A DNA stretch of 64,000 nt from Pantoea conspicua (GCF_002095315.1 NZ_MLFN01000017.1:1-64000); one strand, 5' to 3'; counted from the stretch's first letter, positions 28,392 through 38,309 are shown. A program made the numbers and translations. The notes: generated by a model from the letters alone, not told the origin.

Positions 28392-29824
28392 ATGTTCAAA
28401 AATGCTTTTGCCAACCTGCAAAAGGTCGGTAAATCGCTCATGCTACCGGTATCGGTTCTGCCGATTGCCGGGATTTTGTTAGGTGTCGGTTCGGCCAACT
28501 TCAGCTGGTTGCCTGCAGTGGTTTCGCATGTGATGGCAGAAGCGGGCGGATCGGTGTTTGCCAATATGCCGCTGATCTTCGCCATCGGCGTGGCGCTGGG
28601 CTTTACCAATAACGACGGTGTATCGGCGCTGGCAGCCGTGGTCGCTTACGGCATCATGGTGAAAACCATGGCGGTCGTGGCGCCATTGGTGTTGCATCTG
28701 CCTGCGGCAGAAATTGAGGCGAAACACCTGGCTGATACCGGGGTGCTGGGCGGCATTATCGCCGGCTCGATTGCCGCATACATGTTCAATCGTTTTTACC
28801 GCATTAAGTTGCCGGAATATCTGGCTTCTTTGCCGGTAAGCGTTTTGTGCCGATTATTTCCGGTCTGGCAGCTATCATTCTCGGCGTGCTGCTCTCCTTT
28901 ATCTGGCCACCGATAGGTTCCGCGATTCAGGAATTCTCGCAGTGGGCTGCCTATCAAAACCCGGTTGTCGCCTTTGGTATTTATGGCGTAATTGAACGCG
29001 CGTTGGTGCCATTTGGTCTGCATCACATCTGGAACGTTCCTTTCCAGATGCAGATCGGTGAATACACCAATGCGGCCGGTCAGGTGTTCCACGGCGATAT
29101 CCCACGTTACATGGCAGGTGACCCTACCGCAGGCAAACTCTCCGGTGGCTTCCTGTTCAAAATGTATGGTCTGCCAGCCGCAGCGATTGCTATCTGGCAC
29201 TCCGCGAAGCCTGAAAACCGTGCCAAAGTGGGCGGTATCATGATCTCCGCTGCGCTGACTGCGTTCCTGACCGGTATCACCGAACCGATTGAATTTTCAT
29301 TCATGTTCGTTGCGCCGATTCTGTACGTAATCCATGCGCTGCTGGCTGGTCTGGCTTTCCCAATCTGTATTCTGCTCGGAATGCGTGACGGTACCAGCTT
29401 CTCGCACGGTCTGATCGACTTTATCGTACTGAGCGGTAACAGCAGCAAAATCTGGCTGTTCCCGATTATCGGTATCATCTACGGTTTGATTTACTACACC
29501 ATCTTCCGCGTGCTGATCGCTAAACTGGACCTGAAAACCCCAGGCCGTGAAGAGACCAGCACCGAGCAGTCCACGGCGACCGGCACCGAAATGGCGGGCA
29601 AACTGGTTGCAGCATTTGGTGGTAAAGAGAACATCACTAACCTTGATGCCTGTATCACCCGCTTACGTGTCAGCGTGGCTGACGTGGCGAAAGTGGACCA
29701 GACCGAACTGAAAAACCTTGGCGCGCGTGGCGTCGTGGTAGCCGGTTCAGGCGTTCAGGCGATTTTCGGTACCAAGTCCGATAACCTGAAAACCGATATG
29801 GATGATTACATCCGCAGCATGTAA
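28392..29824 (+). pseudogene. ptsG: Glucose PTS enzyme IICB (PtsG), frameshifted
   Basis: Glucose permease of the phosphotransferase system. The 5' part encodes the EIIC membrane domain through about residue 143 (KLPEYL) and then reads out of frame, stopping at 28916. The remaining EIIC ([10 protein letters not shown] onward, [15 protein letters not shown]) and EIIB domain with the phosphorylated Cys in [11 protein letters not shown] continue in the next frame to the normal end. The total length of 1433 nt is one short of 1434. The missing base is a G at 28823-28824, where CTGGCTTC should be CTGGGCTTC (Leu-Gly-Phe). All upstream control sites are intact, which argues for a recent loss or a sequencing error. 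Confidence 0.9.
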
Positions 29825-29839
29825 TGGCTGCTGAGTAAC

Positions 29840-29869
29840 AAAAAAGCCCCGCTCAGCGGGGCTTTTTTT
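29840..29869. terminator. Bidirectional terminator between ptsG and the GH105 gene
   Basis: AGCCCCGC, loop TCA, GCGGGGCT with A-run before and T-run after; serves both convergent genes. Confidence 0.9.
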
Positions 29870-29880
29870 ATGGCCAGGAT

Positions 29881-31020
29881 TTAAAGGTAAACGCGCAGAT
29901 ACTCGGTCAGGCAGAGCAGCGCCATCGCCTGGCCGTAGGGCATGGAGGTCAGCGGCACGTTGCGATAATAGTCCAGCTCGCTGCCCATCGCGGTACCAAA
30001 CGATACCTGCTTCAGTTCACCGTCGTCATCGATGTTGGCAATCACGCCACGCAGCGCCTTTTCCGCCATCTCCCGGTACTCCGCCGGCAGATAACGCTTG
30101 CGTACCGCTTTCAGAATGCCATAGGCAAAACCCGCGGTGGCCGAGGCTTCCGGATAGCTCTGTGGATCGTCAAGCAGGGTATGCCAGAGGCCGCTGCTGT
30201 GCTGACACGCCTGCAGGGCTTTCACCTGTGTTTCCAGCACCTGCTGCAGGAAGCGGCGGGTCGCGTGATGCTCAGGCCAGTTCATCATCTCCAGAAAATC
30301 AGGAATAACGATGGTCAGCCAGCTATTGCCGCGCGCCCAGCGCGCATTGGCAAAATTATGGCGGCCGTCAAAGTTCCAGCCGTGGAACCACAGGCCGGTT
30401 TCCCGATCCATCAGATACTGGGTATGCAGCAGGAACTGGTAACTGGCTTCCTCGACCCACTCGTCACGCTTTAGCAACTGGCCGATTTTTGCCAGCGCCA
30501 TCACGCTCATCATCAGGGTGTCATCCCACAGCTGCTGGGTGTTTTCGTTGTTATAAACGATGTGTTGCAGGCCACCCTGTTCGGTGCGCGGCATTTCGTA
30601 CATCACCCATTCTGCCCAGCGCTCCAGCACTGGCAGCCATGCGGCGTTGCCGGTCTCTTCGTAGCGGTAAGCCAGGGTGAGGAACGGGCAAACGGTATTC
30701 ACATTTTTGGTCGGCGTTCCCTCTGCCAGCCGCTCAGCAAACCAGTTATCAATGATCGCCAGCGTCTGCTGGTCGCCGGTTTGCTGATAGTAGTGCAACA
30801 TGCCATACAGGCCAATGCCGTGTGTCCATTCCCAACCCGCCCAGCCTTTGGTATCAATCACCCGGCCATCGTCGAGTCGCAGCAGAAACTCGCCGGTTTC
30901 ATCGGTGATATTGACCAGATTTTGTGTCAGCTTTTGAATCAGCTGTACCAGTTCGCTGCGTGGCAGCAGATGTTCAGGTTGGCACAATAACGCGCTGTGT
31001 TTAACGGGAAATACAGTCAT
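29881..31020 (-). CDS. GH105 unsaturated rhamnogalacturonyl/glucuronyl hydrolase
   Basis: Cytoplasmic glycoside hydrolase that should remove the 4,5-unsaturated uronic acid from the non-reducing end of pectin-lyase products. The 379-residue product has no signal peptide. It shows the GH105 pattern of a helical barrel with WEWTHGIGLYGMLHYYQQTG (about residues 62-81), the probable catalytic Asp in QQLWDDTLMM (about residue 165), and FHGWNF and NARWARGNSW (about residues 215-240). It resembles Dickeya RhiN and Bacillus YteR/YesR from memory. Downstream gene of a two-gene operon with the transporter, 12 bp apart, under a KdgR box. Confidence 0.85.
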   Translation of the reverse strand: MTVFPVKHSALLCQPEHLLPRSELVQLIQKLTQNLVNITDETGEFLLRLDDGRVIDTKGWAGWEWTHGIGLYGMLHYYQQTGDQQTLAIIDNWFAERLAEGTPTKNVNTVCPFLTLAYRYEETGNAAWLPVLERWAEWVMYEMPRTEQGGLQHIVYNNENTQQLWDDTLMMSVMALAKIGQLLKRDEWVEEASYQFLLHTQYLMDRETGLWFHGWNFDGRHNFANARWARGNSWLTIVIPDFLEMMNWPEHHATRRFLQQVLETQVKALQACQHSSGLWHTLLDDPQSYPEASATAGFAYGILKAVRKRYLPAEYREMAEKALRGVIANIDDDGELKQVSFGTAMGSELDYYRNVPLTSMPYGQAMALLCLTEYLRVYL

Positions 31021-31032
31021 GGTTTATTCCTG

Positions 31033-32622
31033 TCACTTTAAGGTCGGGTTTATAGATGAGAGTAAAGGGCGCTGCGTGGCTAACTTTGGCGCAGCAGGCT
31101 TCATTCGGTTCAGGAAGCCAATGTTGTTGTTGCCCCACAGGTTTTCATAGGGCATACCCGCCAGCGTTTCGACAATCTGTCGTGCTTCGGGGGTGATTTT
31201 TTCCGGCACGATACGTCCCGCTTCCCGCATCTTCAGCGTCTCTTCACGCAGCACGGTGTGAGTCTGCAGATTCAGCTTGAAGCGTAGTGAAACCAGGAAG
31301 CCGCAGGTGAGTACCGCCACGGTACCCAGGCTGAGGATCACCAGAATCGTGTGGCTGACGCCCGGCAGCTGAGTTGCCTGGCCGGAAACAAAGCCCGAGA
31401 GCTGCAGCACGATGCCGACCAGCATTACCGCACCGGCCTGCGATGCCTTGCGGGTAAGGGTCATGATGCCGGCGAAAATACCTTCACGACGCTGACCGGT
31501 GATCACCTCATCAACATCAGCGATGTAGGTATAGGTGTTCCACGGCACATAGTTAATGCCGCCGCGTCCCAGACCCGCCACCGCGGAAATCAGTAACAGT
31601 AGCGCAAGGTTATCGTTCATTCCGGCATACCACAGCAGGGCATACGAGAGTGCTGCCATCCCGAACAGCACCGCCACCAGACGATAGGCGGGCGCCGGCC
31701 CCATGCGGATACAGAGCGGAATCATCCCCATTACGGCGATAAACTGTAACACCGCCATGGTGCCCATCAGGTTCGAGGCAACCTGGGCGCTCTGCATCAG
31801 GACAAACACCACATACCAGGTGAAGACGGCGTTAAAGACGTCCTGAGCGATGTATCCGCCGAGATACATGCCAAGGTGCTGGCGGAAGATGCGAATACGT
31901 AAGGTTGAGGTCAGCTCGACCTGCAGCCGCTTGAGGTTTTGCATCAGCGTCAGCTGCTGTTTCTCCTGTTCTGCACGACGTGACTCGGCAGAAAAATCAT
32001 CCGGGTGCCGTTCCCAGGTAAAGAACCAGACCAGCGTCAATACCAGTGCGCAGATGATGGAAAAGACCAGACTGGCGTAGAAAAAGGAGTGCGGATTGTC
32101 TTTACCGAGCGCGCCCAGCAGGATACCGGGTAAAAACGCCGCCAGAATAGCGGAAAGCTGGGCCAGGCCGATGCGTGCGCCCGAGAAGCGGGTTTTCTGT
32201 TTGAAATCGTCGGTCATCTCAGGAACCAGCGTTTCGTAGGGCACCAGAATCATGGTGTAGATGATATCGAACAGCAGATAGGTGCCGAGATACCACCAGA
32301 AACTCATGTCGCTGATCCACATCAGGCTGTAACTGAAGACACAGGGTATGCCCAGCAGGATAAAAAAGCGGCGGCGGCCAAAGCGTTTGCCCAGCCAGGT
32401 TGAACCAAAGTTATCGGTCAGGAAGCCCATCAGCGGGCTGACGACGGCATCCAGTACGCGGGCAGCAGCAAAAATCAGGGTCGCCTCAATCGGGGTCAAC
32501 CCACAAAAAGTGGTATAGAAATAGAGCAACCAGGCGGCGGTCAGCGCCGTGGTGCCCGCCCCAAGAAAATCCCCGGAACCGTAGGCCAGATAATGACCAA
32601 GACCAATCTTACGTGAGCGCAT
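31033..32622 (-). CDS. GPH-family oligogalacturonide/rhamnogalacturonide transporter
   Basis: A 529-residue, 12-segment membrane carrier of the glycoside-pentoside-hexuronide:cation symporter family. Visible hallmarks are GSGDFLGAGTTALTAAWLLYF in the first helix, DAVVSPLMGFLTDNFGSTWLGKRFGRRR between helices 2 and 3 (split about residues 58-86), and LVPEMTDDFKQKTRFSGARI. It resembles the TogT/RhiT class of pectin-oligomer importers, and the linked GH105 hydrolase and KdgR operator support an unsaturated pectin oligomer as substrate. In E. coli this position between ptsG and hinT is held by fhuE. Confidence 0.82.
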   Translation of the reverse strand: MRSRKIGLGHYLAYGSGDFLGAGTTALTAAWLLYFYTTFCGLTPIEATLIFAAARVLDAVVSPLMGFLTDNFGSTWLGKRFGRRRFFILLGIPCVFSYSLMWISDMSFWWYLGTYLLFDIIYTMILVPYETLVPEMTDDFKQKTRFSGARIGLAQLSAILAAFLPGILLGALGKDNPHSFFYASLVFSIICALVLTLVWFFTWERHPDDFSAESRRAEQEKQQLTLMQNLKRLQVELTSTLRIRIFRQHLGMYLGGYIAQDVFNAVFTWYVVFVLMQSAQVASNLMGTMAVLQFIAVMGMIPLCIRMGPAPAYRLVAVLFGMAALSYALLWYAGMNDNLALLLLISAVAGLGRGGINYVPWNTYTYIADVDEVITGQRREGIFAGIMTLTRKASQAGAVMLVGIVLQLSGFVSGQATQLPGVSHTILVILSLGTVAVLTCGFLVSLRFKLNLQTHTVLREETLKMREAGRIVPEKITPEARQIVETLAGMPYENLWGNNNIGFLNRMKPAAPKLATQRPLLSSINPTLK

Positions 32623-32793
32623 GGTGCGTGCTCCTTGATGGTGAATGTCGGTAAATCCCTCATAACGACGCCGGGCATCTCAGCCGGACTGAATAGCAAA
32701 GTAGAACTGCGACGGCGGGTTAACCTTCGTGATTTGGCAAGCGTCCGGGGTGAAGTGGCAATGATACAAAGAAAAGGGCGGCGAAAATCTAAT

Positions 32794-32814
32794 TTATAAA
32801 ACAGCGTTTCATTT
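32794..32814 (-). promoter_or_regulatory. KdgR-type operator upstream of the pectin module
   Basis: On the minus strand the site has arms AAATGAAAC and GTTTTATAA around GCT. Against the KdgR consensus AATRAAAYRNYRTTTYATT I count one mismatch. It lies about 170 bp upstream of the transporter start. KdgR represses pectin-catabolism genes in Dickeya and relatives until 2-keto-3-deoxygluconate appears. The 364-bp gap to hinT otherwise contains only leader sequence, with no other gene seen. Confidence 0.78.
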
Positions 32815-32986
32815 TTGTGTTGTCGCGCCCATCAATATGCGTGATTCGGAGCGAGGTTGAGTTGGTGCTGAGCAGCGATGCTGTAAAGAGAGGCGAACAA
32901 TGCAAGAAAAGTGGACCTGAGGTTGAAAGAAAACAAATTTCTCCCGCATACTGCTTGATTACGACTCAGGCTCAAGGAATTGCACC

Positions 32987-33337
32987 ATGGCTGAAGAAAC
33001 CATTTTTAGTAAAATTATCCGCCGCGAAATCCCCGCTGATGTGGTTTATCAGGATGAACTGGTCACCGCATTTCGCGATATCTCGCCAAAAGCGCCAACC
33101 CATATTTTGATCGTGCCGAACGTGCTGATCCCGACGGTGAATGAGGTTGAAGCGGCGCATGAACATGCGCTGGGCCGCATGTTCACTACCGCCGCGAAGA
33201 TTGCCCGGCAGGAGGGCATCGACCAGGATGGCTATCGTTTGATTGTGAACTGCAACAAACATGGTGGTCAGGAGGTGTATCACATCCATATGCATCTGCT
33301 GGGCGGCGAGCCGCTTGGGCCGATGTTGTCAAACTGA
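32987..33337 (+). CDS. hinT: Purine nucleoside phosphoramidase HinT
   Basis: HIT-family hydrolase of AMP-lysine and related phosphoramidates. The 116-residue product has [20 protein letters not shown] at the N-terminus and the histidine triad in [16 protein letters not shown] (about residues 96-111). First gene of the hinT-ycfL-lpoB-thiK-nagZ-ycfP cluster, conserved with E. coli. Length is near 119. Confidence 0.96.
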   Translation: MAEETIFSKIIRREIPADVVYQDELVTAFRDISPKAPTHILIVPNVLIPTVNEVEAAHEHALGRMFTTAAKIARQEGIDQDGYRLIVNCNKHGGQEVYHIHMHLLGGEPLGPMLSN

Positions 33338-33357
33338 ACCTCTTACGGAAACGTGCT

Positions 33358-33726
33358 ATGCGATCCTGGCTGATTGGCCTGCCGTTCCTGCTTAGCCTGG
33401 CCGGCTGCAGCAGTGATAAACCGATGATCAACACCTCGCAGTCACTGGTGATGGAGTCGTCTGTCTTATCCGCGGGCATCATTACCGATGAACCGACGCT
33501 GGATGAGCACGATGGACAGAAGCGTGCCGCCAGCGTGCTCTATAATCAACGCGAAACGCCGGTGATTGTGCACTATCGTTATTACTGGTACGACGACAAG
33601 GGGCTGGAAATCACCCCGCAGGAACCGGTACAAACCGTCAGCGTGCCGGCACAGGGCAGCATTGTCGTGATGTCGCAACTGGGTAACCTGAGCGCCAGCA
33701 AGGTTCGCCTTTATCTCTATCTTTAA
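33358..33726 (+). CDS. ycfL: YcfL-family lipoprotein
   Basis: Small predicted lipoprotein of unknown function (122 residues). The signal peptide ends in lipobox LSLAGC (Cys17). The mature part contains VLYNQRETPVIVHYRYYWYDDKGLEI, a DUF1425-type beta-sandwich segment (about residues 60-85, split by strands). It lies between hinT and lpoB with short spacers, as in E. coli; the neighbourhood suggests an envelope role but proves none. Confidence 0.9.
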   Translation: MRSWLIGLPFLLSLAGCSSDKPMINTSQSLVMESSVLSAGIITDEPTLDEHDGQKRAASVLYNQRETPVIVHYRYYWYDDKGLEITPQEPVQTVSVPAQGSIVVMSQLGNLSASKVRLYLYL

Positions 33727-33737
33727 GGATTGTTTAC

Positions 33738-34331
33738 GTGATACGCAGTGTTAATCGTACTGGAGCGCTTCTGATGGCGCTCATTCTGACCGGTTGTGTG
33801 GTGAAACAGCAGCAGCCTGCACCGGTCGAACCGACGCAGCCGCCTGAACCGGTTCAGCCGGTTCCGCAACCTGAACAGGTACCGCAACCGCAGCCGATTC
33901 CTCAGCCGCCGAAGCTGAAAACCATTAACTGGGATGCCAGCGTTCAGCCATTAGTGGCGCAGATGGTCAGTGCCGCCAGCGCAGAGCCAGGCAGCGTACT
34001 GCTGGTGGACCGGATTAAAAACAGCACTAACGGCGCGCTGCAAAGCGAGAAAGCGACCGCCGCGATTCAGAATGCCCTGAACAACAATGGTAAGTTCACG
34101 CTGGTATCCACCGAACAACTGAATCAGGCCAGGCAGACGCTGGGTTTATCACCGGACGACAGCCTTAATTCGCGCAGTAAAGCGATCGGTCTGGCGCGCA
34201 ACGTTAACGCTCAGTATGTGCTCTACAGCAACGCGCAGGGTGACGTGAAAGCGCCGACGCTGCAGATGCAGCTGATGCTGGTGCAGACTGGCGAGATTAT
34301 CTGGTCCGGTAACGGCGTTGCTCAGAATTAA
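33738..34331 (+). CDS. lpoB: Penicillin-binding protein activator LpoB
   Basis: Outer-membrane lipoprotein that reaches through the murein to activate PBP1B. The 197-residue product has lipobox ILTGC (Cys20). A long Pro/Gln/Glu-rich flexible linker covers about residues 24-58 (repeated PVQPVPQPE-like units), followed by a globular TolB-N-like domain with SVLLVDRIKNSTNGALQSEK (about residues 85-104). The start codon is GTG. The 3' end overlaps the thiK start by 14 bases. Confidence 0.94.
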   Translation: MIRSVNRTGALLMALILTGCVVKQQQPAPVEPTQPPEPVQPVPQPEQVPQPQPIPQPPKLKTINWDASVQPLVAQMVSAASAEPGSVLLVDRIKNSTNGALQSEKATAAIQNALNNNGKFTLVSTEQLNQARQTLGLSPDDSLNSRSKAIGLARNVNAQYVLYSNAQGDVKAPTLQMQLMLVQTGEIIWSGNGVAQN

Positions 34332-35130
34332 TCCGGCTTTCCAGCGGATTATTCAGCAGGCCATCGGTGAGACCGCGTCAATGACCGTCACGCCGCTGGC
34401 GGGCCTGACCGGCCAGAGCCAGAAAATTGTCACGCCACGCGGGACTTTTATCGCGCGGCCCGCGCCCCATCCCGCTATTCCGTTTGTCGATCGGCAGCGT
34501 GAATTTCGTCTGTTAAGCAAACTGCAGCCGGGTGGCCTGGCGGCACGGCCGATCGCGGGCAACGCTCACGGCGTGTTGCTGGCATGGTCGGCTGGCGAAC
34601 CGCTCGACAGCGCGGGGTTCAGCCAGCAACGTCCGGCGGTCGTCGCACTGCTTCGACAGTTACATCAGCAGCCGCTGACCGGCTATCGCCTGCTGTTGCG
34701 GCCGCTGCTGTGGCACTACTGGCAGGCGTGTCAGCAGCGGCATCACCGCTGGCAGCGTGCGCTGCAGAGCGTCACCCGGCAGGGCGAACCCCGACCGCTG
34801 AGGCTGGCACCGCTGCATATGGATGTCCACGCCGGCAATCTGATTCAGGATGCCCGGCAGCTGCGTTTAATCGACTGGGAATATGCGGCGGATGGCGATG
34901 TGGCACTGGAACTGGCTGCAGTGTGCGCGGCCGATCCGCAGCATCAGGCTGACTGGCTGAGAGAGTACGCTGACGCGGCACGACTGCCGTTAAGCACGCT
35001 GCAGCGACAGGTGGCACGCTGGCAGCCGTGGCTGCGGCTATTGATGGCCAGCTGGTATCAGCTGCGCGCCGAGCAAAGTGGCGATGAAACTTTGCAACAG
35101 ATGGCTCGACAGAGCTGGGAACAGATTTAA
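34318..35130 (+). CDS. thiK: Thiamine kinase ThiK
   Basis: Salvage kinase phosphorylating thiamine. The 270-residue choline/aminoglycoside-kinase-fold protein has the catalytic loop LHMDVHAGNLI (about residues 164-174) and the metal-binding LIDWEYAADGDVALELA (about residues 185-201). The TTG start at 34318 best aligns the N-terminus with the E. coli protein; an ATG at 34381 would drop 21 residues. Translationally coupled to lpoB. Confidence 0.9.
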   Translation: MLRINPAFQRIIQQAIGETASMTVTPLAGLTGQSQKIVTPRGTFIARPAPHPAIPFVDRQREFRLLSKLQPGGLAARPIAGNAHGVLLAWSAGEPLDSAGFSQQRPAVVALLRQLHQQPLTGYRLLLRPLLWHYWQACQQRHHRWQRALQSVTRQGEPRPLRLAPLHMDVHAGNLIQDARQLRLIDWEYAADGDVALELAAVCAADPQHQADWLREYADAARLPLSTLQRQVARWQPWLRLLMASWYQLRAEQSGDETLQQMARQSWEQI

Positions 35131-35132
35131 CT

Positions 35133-35154
35133 GCGTTGCGCAGCGACGCAACGC
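35133..35154. repeat. Hairpin between thiK and nagZ
   Basis: GCGTTGCG, loop CAGCGA, CGCAACGC: perfect 8-bp arms starting two bases after the thiK stop. No T-run follows. The CGCAACG core recurs in the palindrome upstream of pepT at 51775-51790. Confidence 0.6.
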
Positions 35155-35169
35155 TACAGGATTCAGGTT

Positions 35170-36210
35170 ATGACATCACATTTACCCGGCCCATTGATGC
35201 TCGACGTCGAAGGCTATGAGCTGGACGGCGAAGAACGCGAGATTTTGCAGCATCCGCTGGTTGGCGGGCTGATACTGTTTGCCCGTAATTATCACGATCC
35301 GGCGCAGCTGGCGGAGTTAGTGCGACAGATTCGCGCGGCATCGCATACCCGGCTGGTGGTGGCGGTCGATCAGGAGGGTGGACGGGTACAACGTTTCCGG
35401 GAGGGTTTCACCCAGTTGCCGGCAATGCAGTCCTTTGCTGCGCTCCATGACCAGACCACCGCAGGCGAGCTGGCGCAGCAGGCGGGATGGCAGATGGCCG
35501 CCGAGATGATCGCGATGGATATCGACATCAGTTTCGCACCAGTGCTCGACATCGGACACATCAGCGCAGCGATTGGCGACCGGGCGTTTCATGCCGATCC
35601 GGCGATTGCGCTGGCGGTCGCCCGCCGTTTTATCGCCGGCATGCACGAAGCCGGCATGAAAACCACCGGGAAACATTTCCCTGGCCACGGGGCGGTCAGC
35701 GCCGATTCACACAAAGAGACGCCACGCGATCCGCGCGATGAAGCCACGCTGCGCGAACATGATATGGCAATCTTCAGTACGCTGATCGGCGAACAGGCGC
35801 TGGACGCCATTATGCCGGCGCATGTGATCTACACTGAAATCGATCCGCTACCCGCCAGCGGTTCGCCTTACTGGCTCAAAACAGTGTTACGCCAGCAACT
35901 GGGCTTTGATGGCGTCATCTTCTCCGACGATCTGTCGATGGAAGGGGCTGCCGTGATGGGGAGCTATCCGGAGCGTGCGCAACAATCACTGACTGCCGGC
36001 TGTGACATGATTCTGGTTTGCAATCAGCGTCAGGGGGCGATCAGTGTGTTAGATAACCTGACCTTGATCGGGGCAGAGCGCGTAACGCAGTTGTATCATC
36101 GAGGCACTTTTACCCGCGACAGCCTGCAGGCAAGCCGTCGCTGGAAAAGCAATGCGCAGCAACTGAGTTCACTTCAGGAACGCTGGCTGGCTTATAAAGC
36201 GTCGCGGTAA
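35170..36210 (+). CDS. nagZ: Beta-N-acetylhexosaminidase NagZ
   Basis: Cytosolic GH3 enzyme of murein recycling that removes GlcNAc from anhydro-muropeptides and so influences AmpC induction. The 346-residue product has [15 protein letters not shown] (about residues 62-76), the GH3 signature [18 protein letters not shown] (about residues 163-180, with the catalytic His-Asp dyad) and [11 protein letters not shown] with the nucleophile Asp (about residue 254). Length is close to E. coli (341). Confidence 0.96.
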   Translation: MTSHLPGPLMLDVEGYELDGEEREILQHPLVGGLILFARNYHDPAQLAELVRQIRAASHTRLVVAVDQEGGRVQRFREGFTQLPAMQSFAALHDQTTAGELAQQAGWQMAAEMIAMDIDISFAPVLDIGHISAAIGDRAFHADPAIALAVARRFIAGMHEAGMKTTGKHFPGHGAVSADSHKETPRDPRDEATLREHDMAIFSTLIGEQALDAIMPAHVIYTEIDPLPASGSPYWLKTVLRQQLGFDGVIFSDDLSMEGAAVMGSYPERAQQSLTAGCDMILVCNQRQGAISVLDNLTLIGAERVTQLYHRGTFTRDSLQASRRWKSNAQQLSSLQERWLAYKASR

Positions 36211-36250
36211 GCAGTGACTGCCCGGCGCTATCTCTACCTTGAGGATTATC

Positions 36251-36793
36251 ATGATCATCTATCTGCACGGTTTTGATTCCACCAGTCCGGGTAATCACGA
36301 AAAGGTGCTGCAACTGCAGTTTATCGATCCTGACGTCAGGTTGATCAGTTACAGCACCCGTCATCCCAAACATGACATGCAGTTTCTGCTGAAGGAGACC
36401 GATAAAATGCTGAGCCTGTGCGACGACGATCGCCCGCTGATTTGTGGCGTAGGGCTGGGCGGTTACTGGTCAGAGCGCATCGGGTTTTTGTGCGGCATCC
36501 GTCAGGCCATTTTTAATCCTAACCTCTATCCGTTTGAGAACATGGAAGGAAAAATTGACCGCCCGGAGGAGTATCAGGATATCGCGACCAAATGCGTCAG
36601 CGATTTTCGCGAACGCAATCGTGACCGCTGTCTGACCTTTCTTTCGCGACAGGATGAGGCGCTCGACAGCCAGCGCATCGCCGATCAACTCCATCCTTTT
36701 TATGAAATTGTCTGGGATGAGTCCGAAGGGCACAAATTCAAAAATATCTCCCCACATCTTCAGCGGATAAAAGCTTTTAAAACATTAGGTTAA
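36251..36793 (+). CDS. ycfP: YcfP (UPF0227, alpha/beta-hydrolase-fold protein)
   Basis: Conserved esterase-like protein of unknown substrate, 180 residues. It has the alpha/beta-hydrolase N-terminus [10 protein letters not shown] and the nucleophile-elbow-like [10 protein letters not shown] (about residues 63-72), where Gly replaces the usual nucleophilic Ser, plus the late [20 protein letters not shown]. The start at 36251 follows GAGGATTATC and matches E. coli. Followed by a terminator. Confidence 0.93.
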   Translation: MIIYLHGFDSTSPGNHEKVLQLQFIDPDVRLISYSTRHPKHDMQFLLKETDKMLSLCDDDRPLICGVGLGGYWSERIGFLCGIRQAIFNPNLYPFENMEGKIDRPEEYQDIATKCVSDFRERNRDRCLTFLSRQDEALDSQRIADQLHPFYEIVWDESEGHKFKNISPHLQRIKAFKTLG

Positions 36794-36800
36794 ACGGAAT

Positions 36801-36822
36801 GGCACCGCGAGGTGCCTGTTTT
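36801..36822 (+). terminator. Terminator after ycfP
   Basis: GGCACC, GCGA tetraloop, GGTGCC, then TGTTTT; a short stem with a GNRA loop 8 bases after ycfP. Confidence 0.6.
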
Positions 36823-36856
36823 CTCTGCGTAATTCTCTGAGTTTTATCTGTCTGCT

Positions 36857-36870
36857 TTGATGTATATCAA
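36857..36870 (+). promoter_or_regulatory. FNR box of ndh
   Basis: TTGATGTATATCAA is a perfect TTGAT-N4-ATCAA site. A probable -10 (TATTCT, 36901-36906) puts the box centre about 50 bp upstream of the start of transcription, the location of the FNR repression site of E. coli ndh. Confidence 0.85.
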
Positions 36871-37004
36871 TTTTCTTATGTTCTCCTGTTCACGCCATGC
36901 TATTCTGCCCTCAGATTGCGATTTTCACTTCGCCAACCCTATGTTTATTAAGGTTTAATTTAACCATTGATTAACTTTTGGTTCACAATTTGAGGGGGTC
37001 CTTG

Positions 37005-38309
37005 TTGACTACGTCTGTTAAGAAAATTGTTATCGTTGGAGGGGGCGCTGGCGGCCTGGAAATGGCGACGCAGCTGGGTCATAAACTCGGTCGTAAAAAG
37101 AAAGCCGAAATCATTCTGGTGGATCGTAACCACAGCCACCTGTGGAAACCGCTGCTGCATGAAGTGGCAACCGGCTCAATGGATGAAGGTATTGATGCGT
37201 TAAGCTATCTGGCGCATGCCCGCAATCACGGATTTGAATTTCAGTTTGGCTCGCTGACCGATATCGATCGCACCCGCAAAGTGATCCAGCTGGCAGAAGT
37301 ACTGGATGCGAATGGTGAGGTGCTGGTGCCACAACGCGAAGTGGCTTACGACCAGCTGGTGATGGCGCTGGGCAGCACCTCCAATGATTTCGGCACGCCA
37401 GGCGTCAAAGATCACTGCATTTTCCTCGACAATCCGCATCAGGCTCGCCGTTTCCACAATGAAATGCTCAACCTGTTCCTGAAGTTCTCTGCCAGCGAAG
37501 GCAAAGTAGAGAAGGTGAATATCGCCATTGTCGGCGGCGGCGCAACCGGTGTCGAGCTGTCGGCGGAACTGCATAATGCGGTAAAACAGCTGCACAGTTA
37601 TGGCTTCAAAGGGCTGGGACGTGAAGCGCTGAACGTCACGCTGGTTGAGGCGGGCGAGCGGATTCTGCCCGCGCTGCCGCCGCGCATCTCAGCGGCCGCC
37701 CATCAGGAGCTGACCAGGCTGGGCGTGCGGGTGTTGACGCAGACCATGGTCACCAGCGCTGAGCGCCACGGCCTGAATACTAAAAACGGTGAGTTTATTG
37801 AGGCTGACCTGATGGTATGGGCCGCCGGCATCAAAGCCCCTGACTTTCTGAAAGAGATTGGCGGGCTGGAGACCAACCGTATCAATCAGCTGGTGGTGAA
37901 AGAGACGCTGCAAACCACGCTGGATGATGACATCTATGCGATTGGCGATTGCGCCTCCTGTGCCTTGCCGGGTGGCGGTTTTGTGCCGCCGCGTGCACAA
38001 TCGGCACACCAGATGGCATCACGCGCCATGGAAAATATTCTGCTGCAGCGCCAGGGTAAGCCCCTGAAAGCCTACGTCTATAAAGATCACGGCTCGCTGG
38101 TCTCGCTGTCACGCTTCAGTACCGTAGGGAGTCTGATGGGTAACCTGATGCGCGGATCGATGATGGTTGAAGGACGGATTGCGCGCTTTGTTTACATCTC
38201 GCTCTACCGTATGCACCAGATTGCACTGCACGGCTATTTCAAAACCGGACTGATGATGCTGGTCGGCAGTATTAATCGGGTGATCCGCCCGCGGTTGAAA
38301 CTGCACTAA
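37005..38309 (+). CDS. ndh: NADH:quinone oxidoreductase II
   Basis: Single-subunit, non-proton-pumping NADH dehydrogenase at the inner membrane face. The 434-residue product has the FAD dinucleotide motif [14 protein letters not shown] (about residues 8-21), the NADH motif [16 protein letters not shown] (about residues 176-191), [15 protein letters not shown] (FAD) and a C-terminal amphipathic membrane-binding region. I chose TTG at 37005 ([13 protein letters not shown]), six bases after GAGGGGG; this gives exactly the E. coli length. It is repressed anaerobically through the FNR box upstream. Confidence 0.96.
   Translation: MTTSVKKIVIVGGGAGGLEMATQLGHKLGRKKKAEIILVDRNHSHLWKPLLHEVATGSMDEGIDALSYLAHARNHGFEFQFGSLTDIDRTRKVIQLAEVLDANGEVLVPQREVAYDQLVMALGSTSNDFGTPGVKDHCIFLDNPHQARRFHNEMLNLFLKFSASEGKVEKVNIAIVGGGATGVELSAELHNAVKQLHSYGFKGLGREALNVTLVEAGERILPALPPRISAAAHQELTRLGVRVLTQTMVTSAERHGLNTKNGEFIEADLMVWAAGIKAPDFLKEIGGLETNRINQLVVKETLQTTLDDDIYAIGDCASCALPGGGFVPPRAQSAHQMASRAMENILLQRQGKPLKAYVYKDHGSLVSLSRFSTVGSLMGNLMRGSMMVEGRIARFVYISLYRMHQIALHGYFKTGLMMLVGSINRVIRPRLKLH

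Noticed and set aside
36251-36793. YcfP as a pseudo-esterase created by mutation
   Set aside because: The missing nucleophilic Ser (GVGLGG) is normal for the YcfP/UPF0227 family as I recall it, not a lesion in this copy.
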